A stretch of DNA of 64,000 nt from Lycocorax pyrrhopterus obiensis (taxonomy: Eukaryota > Chordata > Aves > Passeriformes > Paradisaeidae), in the NCBI GenBank assembly GCA_014706295.1, contig JACSVZ010000007.1, positions 62,011,475-62,075,474 of the forward strand, in the 5' to 3' direction. Shown one piece after another: positions 22,172-34,100 of the stretch (within the stretch, counting starts at the first letter, position 1; every line of letters begins with the position of its first letter). Made by a program: the position numbers and the translations under genes. The notes under the pieces are model-generated. The model saw only the letters and a program-made list of their open reading frames with translations. It did not search any database and was not told where the DNA came from.

Positions 22172-25100
22172 GTACGTGTTTAATGTGGATTTGCATCAAC
22201 CTGGGGGCTCAGCAAGGCTTGGGTGGGAGTGGAACAATCACAGAATCATGGAATGGTTTGGGTTGGAAGGATCTTAAAGCCCATCCAGTTCCACCCCCTG
22301 CCACGGGCAGGGACACCTTCCACTGTCCCAGGCTGCTCCAAGCCCCGTCCAGCCTGGCCTTGGACACTTCCAGGGACCCAGGGGCAGCCACAGCTTCTCT
22401 GGGAATTCTGTCTCAGCCCCTCACCACTCTCCCAGCCAGGAATTCCTTCCCAATATCCCATCTATCCCTGCCCTCTGGCAGTGGGAAGCCATTCCCCCTT
22501 GTCCTGGCACTCCATCCCTCGTAAAGAGTCTCTTCATCTTTCTTGTTGGCTCCTTCAGGCACTGGAAGGCTGCAATTAGTTCACCCCAGAGCCTTCTATT
22601 TTCCAGTTCTCTCAGCCTTTCCTCTAGCAGAGCTGCTCCATCCCTCCAATCACCTTGTGGCCCTCCTCAATGAAGAGGCAATTCTTGAGGTTTTTAAACC
22701 CAAAAGGGATTTTGAAGAGCTGGTCCAGTGCTGTGTTTGCAGAATTCCAAGTGCTCCTGACAGGCAGAGACCCTTGGGATGGGTTCTCTTCTGGCTGTGT
22801 CCTCAGGCATGGTCCTTCAAACATCTTCATTCATTTTCTGGATTATTTTCTGGAAGAGAAAGCCAATTTCCTAAGGAATTGTCCCCTCAAAGGGCTGGGT
22901 TTCTCTTCCGTAATACCTGCTAGAAAAAGGGATGCCTTCCATGAGGGAGAACTAAAGGTTGTCATGGATTAGGAGGAGATCTTTGGCCTTGCTTTTGTTC
23001 TTCTTGGTCCCTGGGTGTGGTTTCCCAAAGACATTGGCGTGGGCTGAGGCACATCTCCCACATCTCAGTGTGTGTGGCAGGAGGACACTCCTGACCCTGA
23101 GGACTTTCAGATGACTTTTTTTTTGGTGTGTTTCAGTTTCTCCTGGTACCCAGCCCTTCTTGGAGCAGATTGAGAGCTCAGCTGAGGCCCTCCAGGACTA
23201 CGGCATTTCCGTGGTGAAGGTAAGTGGGGCTCAGGGAAGCTGCTGGATGGGATGGAGTAAGGAGGAGGTGACAGGAGATGAGCAGGGAAGGGATGAGCAC
23301 AGATTTTTCATAGAATTGTATAATCACAGAGCAGTTCTGGTTCAAAGAGACCTTAAAGCTCGTCTCTTTCCACCCCCCTGCCATGGGCAGGGACACCTTC
23401 CACTATCCCAGGTTGCTCCAAACCCCGTCCAACCTGGCCTGGAACATTTCCAGGGATGGAAAATCCACAGCTTCTCTGGGCAGCCTGTTCCAGTGTCCAT
23501 GTTCCATGATGGATGAGGTTGGTTCACTTCTTTTCAGCTCAGTGCAATAAATATTTCATACAAAGGAGTTTTTAGCTGAAATTTTATGCAGGTTCACGTG
23601 AGGGAATTACAAATTCAGGCAAGTGTAATTAGACTCTAAGAAGTGCTTGTATATTTATATTTGGATTTATTTTGTTTCCTCCAGCTACGGGCCATGCTCA
23701 GCAAGCAAGCACTGATCTGTCACTTTGAATATGCTGGGCAGCTCATGGGGGCTTTTGATCCCATCTGACCCAAATCAGCAGGCTGAGCTGGAGAACTGAA
23801 GTACAAACTCCACTCTCCATCTCTGGTCTCCATTTTGGTGTATTTTTCCTCCCAGCAGCTTTGGAAAGGCTGGATTTACACTCCTGAATGGAAGAAAGCT
23901 CTAGGGATTGTGTGTAGTCGTTGTGGGGTTGAATCTGTAATTGCATGTATTTTCTTTCTAGGTGAATTGTCCCAAAGAGGATGTCTCAAGATATTGTGGA
24001 AAAGAAAATGCATTGAGGAAAGCTTTCCTGTTCAGGTGAGGGGCATTTCTGGGCACTGTTTGAAGGAAACACTGTCACAATCAGAGGTGTCTGTGGAGGA
24101 GTGAGAGGGCCCATGAGGACAGCAGTGACCTGCATAGTTTAGCAAAAGGTACCCCCAAAATTCCAACACAGGCAAAGGAGATGCTTTGTCCTCAGTGCGA
24201 AACCTCCCATCCTGCCCCACATTCCTTGGAGCAGCAGAGGGATGAGCTGTGGAATGAAACCACGGGAGAAATCCTCCATCAGTGTTCTCCTGTCTCCATT
24301 GCCTCCCACCCCAGACCACAAGATTTTGGGTCTAGTCCTAGAAAGAAACACTTTTTGGTGCTCTCCCTGTTGGTGGGGTTAACTCCTCTGGCCTGCGTGG
24401 GAAGGTTCAGCTCCTGGTCTCTCCAAGGGTTGTCACCTGGAAGCTTCTCCAGGTATTAGCCCAGTTCTCATTGACTGTTGTACTGATAATCATGGAATAA
24501 TTAAGGTTGGAAAAGACCTTTAAGATCATCAAGCCCAACCATTCCAAAGACCTTTAAGGTCATCAAGTCCAACCATTCCCCCAGCACTGCCAAGGCCACC
24601 ACGTCCCCAAGTGCCCAACCGATGGTGCCTGGGCTTGAACGATTCCCACCTCGGATCAAAGGCATCTCAAGCGGTGTTCTGCCATTCCTCCATCGTCCTC
24701 CCTATCCGTCTGTGCCTGCCTTGGCTCCCTTTTCCAGGTGTGATCCATGCAGTGAATCTCTCTCAGTTCCTTTGGTGACTCTCTCTTCCCTCCCCAGAGG
24801 AAACCGGCTGATCCGAGAGTTCCCCACCGATGCCCTGTTTGACGTGAACTCCATCGTCGCCAACGTTTTGTTGTAAGTCCAGACCACATCCCCCTCTCTG
24901 AAATCCTTTTCCTTTCTATTCCCACTAATTGCCAGCCCCAGGTATTCCAGAGGCTGCTCTCAGCTGAGCAGGTTTGGCTTTGCTTCTCTCTTCGTTGTGG
25001 TTTGACCCTGTTAAACCTTTTCCCTTGAGACAACTCACCAGCACACACCTGGGCACCTCCAGTTGGCTGTGAATCTTTAATCTGCCAGCAAGAAGCTGGA

Positions 25101-28100
25101 ATTTTTCACCCTCTTTTTCCCATCATGGTTGTGTGGCTGCAAATTGACTCTTCAACCAGTTGCTAATGGGGTTTTTCCTGCCTCCTCAGTGCCCTGCTCT
25201 TTAATGAAGTTAAATACGTCGAAACGCTGGCAGACCTTGAGAACGTTGAAAATGTGTTGAAAGGGAAGTCCAACATGGTCTTTGCCTACGTACCAGCTAC
25301 TGGGACAGCAGGTATGGACACTCAGCTTCCCGTCTTTGCTGTCTTCCCCCAGCCTGTTTTTAGTAAAATATCCAGGAGTTGAGTTTCTGACCCAAAATCC
25401 TGCAAATGAAAGGATTTTGTAAAAGGGCCACCCAGCCACAAGATCTCTGCTTCTACATGACTTGCTCTGTTTCCAAAGGGATCAGTTACACCAGAAAAGT
25501 TTTGCTGGGAGCATAAATCTTGAGCAAGCCAGTGGTTGCTGTTTTAAAAAAATAAATAAATCCCTGGGCAGATCTCTGGCTCTGCAGTGGAATGGATTCT
25601 CACACAGCACCTGTTTGCTGGGGATCAGGAATGGGATCCAGCTCCAGCTGCTCACTTCCCTTCACAGTTTGTCTTCAGACAGACCCTGTGACATTGTACT
25701 GAGAGTTTGTGAAAGCCTGAGAATTGGTATTGCCCTCTGGGAAGGATGGAGCAGGAGGTGTGGAGGGAACAGAGCTGAGTCCACCTTGCCTTTCCCTTTC
25801 CAGAGCACAGGGCTGTGATGGAGGCAGCGTTTGTCTATGGGACCATCCACCAGTTTGTCCTGACAACTGAGGCAGCGCTGCTGAAAGCCACCAGGTACGT
25901 CCAGACACACCCCCACCATGGAGAGCTGCTTCCCTGCACTGTTTGCCTCACTCCCGGTGTCTCAGATTCCCAAATCAGCTGTGGGATGGCATTAGGATGT
26001 TGTGCCAAGGGTGGACAGTCAGATCAGTTTTCCAAAAGCTGCTGGTTGTGTTTCTGGCCTTGGAGCAGCCTTGCTGTTCATGGCTGTATTGGGTGGGATT
26101 TCACAAGAGAGGAGCCCTCTGTCTCCTTGCCCTGGCTGAGGGATCAAACCTCAGCTGTGGGTTTTCAGGAGAGTTGATGTTAAAATCTTAAAGCACTCCC
26201 ACCTTGTGCTGTGATGTCCAGGCGCAAGAACTGTAGCACTGCTGATGGATTTGGGAATTCCCATCCCATGGCTTCACTGGTTACCCCCTTCCCACACAGG
26301 AGGAGCTTTAGAATGCAGATCCTTCCATGTGGCTTGCTGCTGCTGTGACCTCCTGCAGTCAGGAAAATGAGGGAGGAAAGTGAGAACATTACATGGGGTG
26401 TTGCTTCCTCAGCCAGCAGTGTGCTCAGGTGGCCAGGAAATCCAGTGGCACCTGGCTTGTACCAGCCATGGTGTGGCCACAGGCCCAGGCAGTGACTGTC
26501 CCCTGTGCTGGCACTGCTGAGGCCTCACCTCAGATCCTGGGGTCAGTTCTGGGCCCCTCATCACAAGAAACATTGAGGGGCTGGAACTTGTCCAGAGAAG
26601 GGAGTGGAGCTGGGGAAGGATCTGGAGCACCAGGAGCGGCTGAGGGAGCTGGGAAAGGGGCTCAGCCTGGAGAAAAGGAGGCTCAGGGGGGACCTTGTGG
26701 CTCTGCACAACTCCCTGACAGGAGGGGGCAGCCGGTGGGGTCGGGCTCTGCTCCCAGGGAACAGGGACAGGAGGAGGGGAAATGGCCTCAAGTTGCACCA
26801 AGAAAGGTTTAGATTGGATATTAGGGAAAAGTTCTTCATGCGAAGGTTTGTCCAGCCCTGGCACAGCTGCCCAGGGCAGTGGTAGGGACCCTATCCCTGG
26901 AGGGGTTTAAAATCCATGTGAATGTGGCACTTGGGGACATGTGTCAGTGGTGGCCTTGGCAGTGCTGGGGGAACAGCTGGACCCGATCATTTTGGAGGGC
27001 TTTTCCAACATTAATAACTCCATAATGACTTACCTGGGATTTTGTCACGGGTGACACCAGGGCAGGCACCGGGGTGACCCTTCCCGAGGTGCCATCCCGT
27101 CCTTGCAGGATGTCGGGAACTGTGCTGTGGCTCCCACTAGGTGGCACGGTTGTCATTGCACAGGAATTGGCTCGATTCTCCTCGAAGCAGCGCCGCCACC
27201 TCCCGAGCTGCTGAAATGGTGGGAGCTCCTCCAACAGGAACAGCTCCCAGCCAACCGGGGCAGCAGGATTTGAGGTCTTAATACTGCACTTTGCTCTTCC
27301 ATGGAGAGCTCCTAAATCCCTGTCCAAAGAAGGTGATCCCTGTTTTAGGGGTAGGGAACGGGTGCATTGGAAAAGGAAAGTGACTTCCCAAAGTTACCCA
27401 CAGGCCAACCAGTGATGGTGTCACAACCAACCAGGGACACCTTCCACTATCCCAGGCTGCTCCAACCCTGTCCAGCCTGGCCTTGGACACTTCCAGGGAT
27501 CCACGGGCAGCCACAGCTTCTCTGGGCACCCTGTGCCAAGGCCTCCCCACCCTCACCAAAGGATTCCTTCCCAAGATCCCATCTAACCCTGCCCTCTGGC
27601 AGTGGGAAGCCATTCCCTGTGTCCTGTCCCTCCATCCCTTGTCCCCAGTCCCTCTCCAGCTCTCCTGGAGCCCCTTTAGGCCCTGGCAGGGGCTCTGAGC
27701 CCTCCCTGGAGCCTTCTCTTCTCCAGGTGAACACCCCCAGCTCTCCCAGCCCATTCCACAACCCTGCCAAACCCTGAACCTGAGGATCATCTGTGAAACA
27801 CGTCAGCAAACCTGATCCTTCTGCCAGGGCGCTTTGAACCCTGCTCAGGGTGGGTTTTGTTTCCTCTCTCACAGCCACGATGACCCCGATGTCTCGTCTG
27901 CCTGGCTCTTGTTCTGCCACTGCCAGCGGGCCACAGACCCAGCCCAGCCCTGCAGGAGGACAGCCCTGGGCCAGCCCCTGACCCTGCTCAACATCCACAG
28001 GCACCTGAAGCTCATGGGGGCTCCTTTGGTGGTAGGACTGGGAAGGAGGAGCTGCTGGGGTGGGAGGGCAGCTGGGGAGTGATGTGAGGATGAGGGAGGT

Positions 28101-31100
28101 GAGAGCAGAGAGAAAGGCTGAGTGTGGGAATCTGCCCGTTCCAGGGTGGGTCCAGGCAAGGAACAGGAATCACCTGGTGCAGCTGCCTCACCAGTTCAGG
28201 GCTGGCCAAAGCTTAAATAAATTATTGAGGGCATTTTCCAAATGACTCTTAAGGACTGCCCGCCTCGATATGAAGCTTGTTCCAGTGTTTGATCAGTTTG
28301 TAAAGAAACCTTCCTGATGTTCTGTCTAAACCTCCCCTGATGCAGCTCTAAACCATTTCCACGTGTTCTATCCCTGGATACGCTGGAGATATCAGAGTTT
28401 CCCTCTCCACATCCCCTCAGGAAGCTGTGGAGAGCAATGGGGGTCATCCCTCAACCTCCTTTTCTCCAAACTAGACAACCCTGAAGTCCTCAGGTGCTCC
28501 TGTAGGCTCCCTGCAGGGGGCTCAGCACCCTCTGGAATTTGGTATCAGTCCTTCACACCTTGGTGATCACAAGAGACAGGAGGTTCCCTCCTGTTTCCTC
28601 CTTCCACGGGGTAGAGAACTTCAGCAGCCTCCTGTTCCAACTGGTCATCCCTGCCCATCCAAAAGGATGAGCAGATGAGCTGGGAAGTGCCTCCTTCAGC
28701 CATTTTCCTGGGTGAGGCCCATGGAGGGAAGGCACTGCATCGAGCACCTCTTCCTTGCTGTCATGAAGCAGCACGTCCAAGGCAGGAAGGGAAGGATTCC
28801 AGCTCTTGCATGTTGTGGCTGGGATTTTCAAACCGCCCCAGGGATGCCAGGTAAATAAAAACGAGTGGAGATTTGACATCTGGAGTTGCTAAACCACAAA
28901 AAACCCCCCGCAAAATAAAGCCCAGGCTTTTAGCAGGGAAGGTCATGACATGTTGGAGCAGTTTAGCTGGGTTTGTGTGGGTTCTGCTTCCGTGGATGTT
29001 TTAGAATTGGGGTTGGAAGCTTTTCCCTGAGGGTTTCTGTGGCTGGGGAAGAGCTGAGGTACCTTCAACTTGTGGAGCTGTGCTGCAGCATAACCCTGGG
29101 TGTTCTCCAGACAGAGGTTGCTGAGGACCCCGAGAAGGTCTCCACTGTTCACTTGCAGCTCGGGCTGCCCCTCGTGTTCATCCTGAGCCAGAAAGAGACC
29201 TACGAGGCTGACAGGAGGACAGCAGAGTTTGTGGCCTGGCAGCTCTTGGGGAAAGCAGGAGTTGCCCTTTTGTCCAGGTATTTCTCTCAGATGTTTTGTT
29301 TGCTTTTTGTGGGGTTTCTGAGCTCACTTACCCCAGCAGCAGGTGACTGTCAGTGGACTTACAGTGGGATGGGAGGCAGTAAAACCAGGCTTTATCCTGT
29401 GACAGGGTGTCACATTTAAGGATTTGTCCAGAATCAGATTCGTTTGGAAGTGTTGCTGGCTTAGGGGTGGAAAAATATTCAGACTGAGAGAGATTTTGGA
29501 AAGGAAGCTCAGCACTGATGGGATTAGGGCAGAAAGAGGAGGGGTGACCTTCCATGTGACCATCTAACATTCACTTTGTGTTTCGGAAGGGACCTCGTAG
29601 ATCTGAACGTTCTGCACCGGTCAAACATCGCCCTCAAGACACCGGATGAGGTTGGATGCTGGATTTCTTTATTGGACAACTCTTATTGCCTTGCCTGGCC
29701 CTGATGCTCTGGAGGGGTGGTGGGGTGTTGCTCATCTCTGGTACTATGTGAAAGCATTCCTTGAAGCTCAAGGGGAAGTGTTTTTCCCAAGTTGCACACG
29801 TGTGTGCAACAGGTTATCCAGAGAATCTGTGGATTTCCCATCCCTGGAAATGTCCAAGGCCAGGTTGGACGGGGCTTGGAGCAACCTGGGATAGTGGGAG
29901 GTGTCCCTGCCCAAGGCAGGGGGTGGGATGGGATGATCTTTAATGTCCCTTCCATGATTCCATGATTTGGGTACTGCAGAGCCATTGTGCCTGCTGGGAA
30001 AGAGAAAATTGTGAGTTTGTTTTGGGTTCAAAACATAGAGTGACATCTCCACCACACCTTAAGGCAGCACGAGGTTGTGAACCACATCCAAGTGCAAATT
30101 CCCCAAAGATTTGGACTTCTAAAGGCCTTAGGAAAAGATGGGAGAGGGACTGAGTGTGAAACGAAGAGCAACCAACCAAAGATCTGTGCTGAGCTGATGT
30201 AACCCAGTGCCTCTGGCAGTGAGCTGGGAAAAGGGCAGGGTGTGAGTTAAATGAGGTTGATCAAGATGAGTTAAACTCCAGAGGGACCTGACCCAGCTTG
30301 TGAGGCAGGCTGGAATTGGGTGCTGGCAGATGCCAGGGAGCACACGATGCCCCAGATTACCTGAACTGTCACACTTGTGATTGCAGAGGTGCAGGATCAG
30401 ACCTGAGCGTCCCCTCGGGGCTTCCCATGGCCTGCTGAGAGATGTGCACGGTTGGGTGGCTCTGGGAGCCTGTGGGAGGTGCCAGCACTCTGTCATTTCT
30501 CTCAGCTCCTGATGAACTTTCCATTTTCTCTCCAGTGCCTTTGTCTGAGCTGGTGCCAGCACTGGAGAGAAAGTTTTAAGCTGACAGTCTCATTTCTGAG
30601 AAATCCATGTTGCTTTTTCTTCCTTCCACGGGTTGGCAGTCCCTGTGCACTTGGGAACATTTCTCCTGGCTGAGCTCCATGAGATAAAGGATTTTTTGGT
30701 GCTGGTTTCCTAGGCTGTGATGGGCTCCTCAGACCCAGCCTGACCCCTCTAATGAGGGGACATCCAAGTGGCCCCTCTACCTCGTCCCTGCTCTCCTTCC
30801 CTGCTTGGCCACTGGGATTTTTCCTGCAGTGCTGAATCTGTGTTAAGTTGCTGAGAGGTGGGGCTGGTGTTCACTTTCAGCACAGGATCCCTCATAGCCA
30901 CGTTTTTTCACAAGCAAACATCAGCCTGGAGTGAGAAAAACTCACGCACGGGAGAAATTGGCCCGAAGAAACATAACCCAGACATTCCCCTGTTTGGCAG
31001 CTTCGGGGATCTGTGACACATCCCAAAAATAAGGAGTTGGGAGATCTGTGCCCCATCAGCCTCGAGTTTGGTGTGCAGACAGAATTAGCAGAGGGGGATG

Positions 31101-34100
31101 CTGTGCTCCCACTGATTTATTGTGTTCCTTAGGGAATGCCAATCCAGTACCTGGTCTTGGAAGACACCGATGAAGTTATAACCCTGGTGGAAGATAAGAA
31201 CAAGGGCAAACAAATCCAGGAGGATGAGCAGGAGGAGGAGGAGGAGGAAGATGAGGATGAGAAAGAGAATAACAATCAAGGTGTGCAATTAATCAGTGAA
31301 AAGCTGATTGTCGTCAGCTGGAAGGTGCAGTCAGCATCAGACACATGGCAAAGCATCAGAGAACCCTTGCAAACCATCACAGTCACTTCATGGTGGCCAC
31401 AAAGGGGCTCTTTCATTCCCTGACATCACTGGAATAGGACACACAGGTCTCATTTTTAGGGGGAACACCAGGGAGAAAAATCAGAGCTGTTAGAGGAACA
31501 GCTGCTGTGTGAGGGACCGGGATGTGCTTGGGTTCACCAGCTCCAAAGGTGTGAGGGGTTAAAGTGCACCCAGCACTGTCCTCTACAAGCATCTGAAAAT
31601 TATCCATCCCTTTGGAGGGGTTTGAGACACGTTTTTGTAAGAGCAGATCCAGACTTGCCTCCTCCAGGGAGAAAACTCTGGTCCCTGCAATGCGTAATTG
31701 AAACTGCATTTGTTCTCCGTGCAAAATTGGGGGTGTTTCCTTAAAAAGGGGGCACAGGATCCTAGAGGAGCTTGAAGAGTAGTGTTCCAGTCCAAGGGCA
31801 GAGGTGGTGGGAGGTGGGATTAGGGCATTTTGGGGGTTTGTCTGTGTGGCTGTGCCTCCTCTCCCCATACAAGGCAGTCACTCACCCCGTGTCTGTGCTG
31901 AGAGGTTCTGGATGTGCTGGGGTGGCCCGGGGGGCTGCAGTTCCCCAGGCCCTGGGCACACCTGTGGGTCTCTTGCAGATATTCAGGATGACCAGGTGGT
32001 GGAAGCAGTTTCCAGGGACAAGAAGAGAGAGCTGCCTCTGGAGCAGGTCCTTGTCCTGACAGAGGAGAACTTCCACTCTTCCCTCTTGGAGGCTGCCCGG
32101 ACAGTGGTGCTGTTTTATGCCAGCTGTGAGTATGAAACCTGGCCTGGCTGTCCCTTCTCTAACTTTGGGATGCTCTCCATGCTTTCCATGATCCTGGAGA
32201 CAAGTTTTGACCATAAATCCGTGCCACATCCTGCCCCATGGACACTAATAACGATCAGGTTCAATCGGTTCTTCTCATTGCCTGATAATAGCAGGTATCA
32301 ATCTGATATTTAGAGATTTTTAACCTTCATCTTTAGAGGGAAAAAATGTGGGACAAGAGGGGAAATTAACATGGTGTGGACTCATGGGATGGTCTAGACA
32401 ACCTGGTTGCTGTGTGCTGAAGCATAAAGTTAAATTTTCCTTATTTATTTCAAATCTTACAGAGCTTAGAGCACCTCAGGATGCAGAGATTCATAGTGTG
32501 ACATTGTCAGGGAGCAAAGTGGGCCTGGCTGTCCCCTGGCTGTCCCTCAGGGCTGTGTTTCCCCTCTCCTGTGTTTCAGGGGAAGCCGTGTCCCTGGCAG
32601 TGCTGCGCTCCTACTCCGAGGTGGCCGCTCACCTGAAGGGTAAGGAACCCCAGGGCTCAGGGCTTTCACCTGCTCCTACTGGCAGTAGGAGCCAGGACAT
32701 GGATGGGACCTCGTTCCCTCACCTGGAATACACTCATTTTCCCTCTAAAACTCTTAAGGAAGGCATATCCACACCAGGTTGTTTAGGAACACTCCTCTGT
32801 GTCTTATTTAGGGATCTTCGTAGAGGCTCTGCTCCCAGGCAACAAGCAACAGGACAGGAGGACATGGCCTCAAGTTGCACCAGAGGAGGTTTAGGCTGGA
32901 TATTGGGGAAAATTTCTTCTTGGAAAGGGGTGTCCAGCCCTGGCACAGCTGCCCAAGGCAGTGGTGGAGTCCCCATCCCTCGAGAGATTTAAAATCTGTG
33001 TGGATTTGGCACCTGGGGACATGGGGCAGTGGTGGCCTTGGCAGTGCTGGGGGAACCATTGGTCTCAGTGATCTGAGTGGGCTTTTCCAACCTAAACAAT
33101 TCCATGATTTTATGATTCTAGGTGTCCCATCCCTGGAAGTGTCCAAGGCCAGATTGGATGGGGCTTGGAGCAGCCTGGGATAGTGGAAAGTGTCCCTGCC
33201 CCTTCCAATCCAGACCACTCTGTGATCCCATTATGGGATGCTGGTGGGCACAGTGACTGTGTGAGGGAGAATTTGGGAAGGACCAGGGCAGAGCCTCAGT
33301 GGCAGTGGGTGACACAGAGCAGCAAACAGCAGGAACTGTGGCCTGGAACATGGGAACAGGGTCCTGTTTGTGCCCTTCAGGATCCCATCGTGCCCAGGAG
33401 ATGCCCTGCACATCAATGTGGTGGCTGGCACCTCAGCTCTCCTGGAAAAAGGAGCTGTGATTATCGCTGGCTTTGGAGGAAAGCAGGACAGACAGGTGTG
33501 GGCAGGCCCAGATCCACTGTCAGATGTCAGAGGTAGAATTTACAGTGATGGTGCCTCCAGGGCCTGGAGACTGGCTCAGTTCTGTGGGAATTCTCACAGG
33601 TGGCCACAGAACTCCATAAATAACACGGTGATGGTGAACAAGCAGCAGCACTTAGAGCCAGCACATCAGGGAATTTGGGAACAAAGGCAGGAGGGAGGGA
33701 TCCTTCAGGAGGGTCTGTGCAGTGTAAGCCCCACATTCAGGCCTTCAATCCCACCCCACCCTGGTTTGTGGAGAGGGCTGGGTTCTTACGTGGGCTGAAT
33801 CTCTTCCAGAGGTGCCTTTTTCTCCCCTTGGCTGCAGGGGACACTGAGGTGGCTTCATCCCGCTGCAGCACAGCGGGGAAGTCACGTGGATCTGGGCAAG
33901 AGCTATTCCAGCACCTCTGGAGGTGGCTGGTGCCTTCCCTTGGTTTTCCTTCTCCATCCAGGCTCATTTTTTCCTGGTGCCAGCAGGACTCAGCAGTGGA
34001 GACATGCATGGAGTGTGCAGAGGACCCCAGAGTTTTCTGGGAAGCAGCTGCAGTGGGAGTTGCTTACAAGAAGCTCTCCTGGGAATGCTGCAGAGAGTGC

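Noticed and set aside
26604..26885. Open frames repeated at several sites (rich in [15 protein letters not shown] or [12 protein letters not shown])
   Set aside because: They are translations of CR1 3' ends, which are non-coding parts of the LINE, and recur wherever a CR1 copy lies.
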